Shown here piece after piece: positions 63,879-64,000 of a DNA stretch of 64,000 nt (within the stretch, counting starts at the first letter, position 1; each line of letters begins with the position of its first letter). Under the pieces are notes generated by a model. That model was given only the letters and a program-made list of their open reading frames with translations, was not told where the DNA came from and ran no database searches. Source of the DNA: Cupriavidus sp. EM10 (GTDB taxonomy: Bacteria; Pseudomonadota; Gammaproteobacteria; Burkholderiales; Burkholderiaceae); the NCBI RefSeq assembly GCF_018729255.1, contig NZ_CP076060.1:2976001-3040000 (forward strand), given 5' to 3'. The position numbers and the translations under genes were made by a program.

Positions 63879-64000
63879 ATGAAACGTCGAACCTTCCTGT
63901 CCGCCGGCAGCGCTGGGCTTGTCGGCCTCACCGGTCTGTCCGTTGGCGCCCTGTCGCTTACAGGTTGCAGCTTCACCGGCCCGAAAGACTCGGCCGACGC
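63879..64000 (+). CDS. Lipoprotein with twin-arginine-like signal, N-terminal part (cut by window edge)
   Basis: Ribosome site TGGAGGAAATA precedes the ATG at 63879. The 40 visible residues read as a signal: MKRRTFLSAGSAGLVGLTG with an RRTFL twin-arginine motif, a hydrophobic core, then the lipobox LTGC. So it is probably a Tat-exported lipoprotein. The mature domain is out of the window and its function is unknown. Confidence 0.7.
   Translation, partial: MKRRTFLSAGSAGLVGLTGLSVGALSLTGCSFTGPKDSAD

Overview
This is a 64-kb stretch of a GC-rich (mid-60s percent) beta-proteobacterial chromosome. Gene content and order point to the Burkholderiaceae, most likely Cupriavidus, with Ralstonia as the near alternative. 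The best marker is a LysR-type regulator that reads as PhcA, lying beside gapA and transketolase. Genus assignment is inference. The content is core housekeeping; I see no prophage, insertion sequence, CRISPR array, rRNA or tRNA.

Layout. 0-3 kb (minus): mnmA (cut by the window edge), nudJ, a dapA-type gene, a small ACT-like gene and a TorF-type porin. 3.4-6.5 kb (plus): proton-translocating transhydrogenase pntAA-pntAB-pntB. 6.7-7.7 kb: atypical response regulator. 7.8-17.5 kb (minus): rlmL, a DsbA-fold isomerase, hemJ, proA, holA, lptE, leuS, dapB, bamE. 17.7 kb: fur (plus). 18.3-22.8 kb (minus): phcA, gapA, tktA. 22.8-25.6 kb (plus): speE-like, VOC protein, rsmE, yidB. 25.7-29.4 kb (minus): barstar, secreted guanyl RNase, maeB. 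29.6-31.8 kb (plus): thiL, pgpA, pncC. Then pyrF (minus), a DMT exporter and corA (plus). 35.4-43.8 kb (minus): mtgA, aroE, a TonB-type protein, an RNase II-family exonuclease, an SDR reductase, ubiC, yqiA, mpl. 43.9-53.0 kb (plus): an unknown gene, tlpA, aroQ, accB, accC, prmA, a zinc-ribbon protein, tpx, a PfkB kinase and a SlyB-like lipoprotein. 53.2 kb (minus): lysine-rich histone H1-like protein, followed by 1.8 kb without a gene. 55.7-64 kb: DUF2147 protein, Bug/TctC receptor, TonB-dependent siderophore receptor with its PKHD dioxygenase, a LysR/tautomerase pair, an aldo-keto reductase and two lipoproteins.

How they work together. Operons cover envelope biogenesis (lptE, bamE, mpl, mtgA, aroE), lysine/diaminopimelate (dapA-type, dapB), central carbon (gapA, tktA, maeB), fatty-acid initiation (accBC), redox balance (pntAB, tpx, tlpA), and iron uptake with its regulator (fur; receptor plus PKHD enzyme).

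Data quality. Twelve genes are broken by what looks like one missing base in a C/G homopolymer, including fur, pntAB, pntB, rlmL, rsmE and mtgA. Every case is a loss of one base, so systematic homopolymer under-calling is far likelier than real mutation. I annotate them as repaired full-length genes and give the break point.

Most interesting non-routine signals: three near-identical GC hairpin repeats, each in a convergent gene gap; a perfect palindrome sitting on the maeB/thiL divergent promoters; an RNase/barstar pair with start-stop overlap and an unusually long inhibitor frame; a possible leader ORF plus hairpin upstream of corA; and the gene-free block upstream of the histone-like gene.
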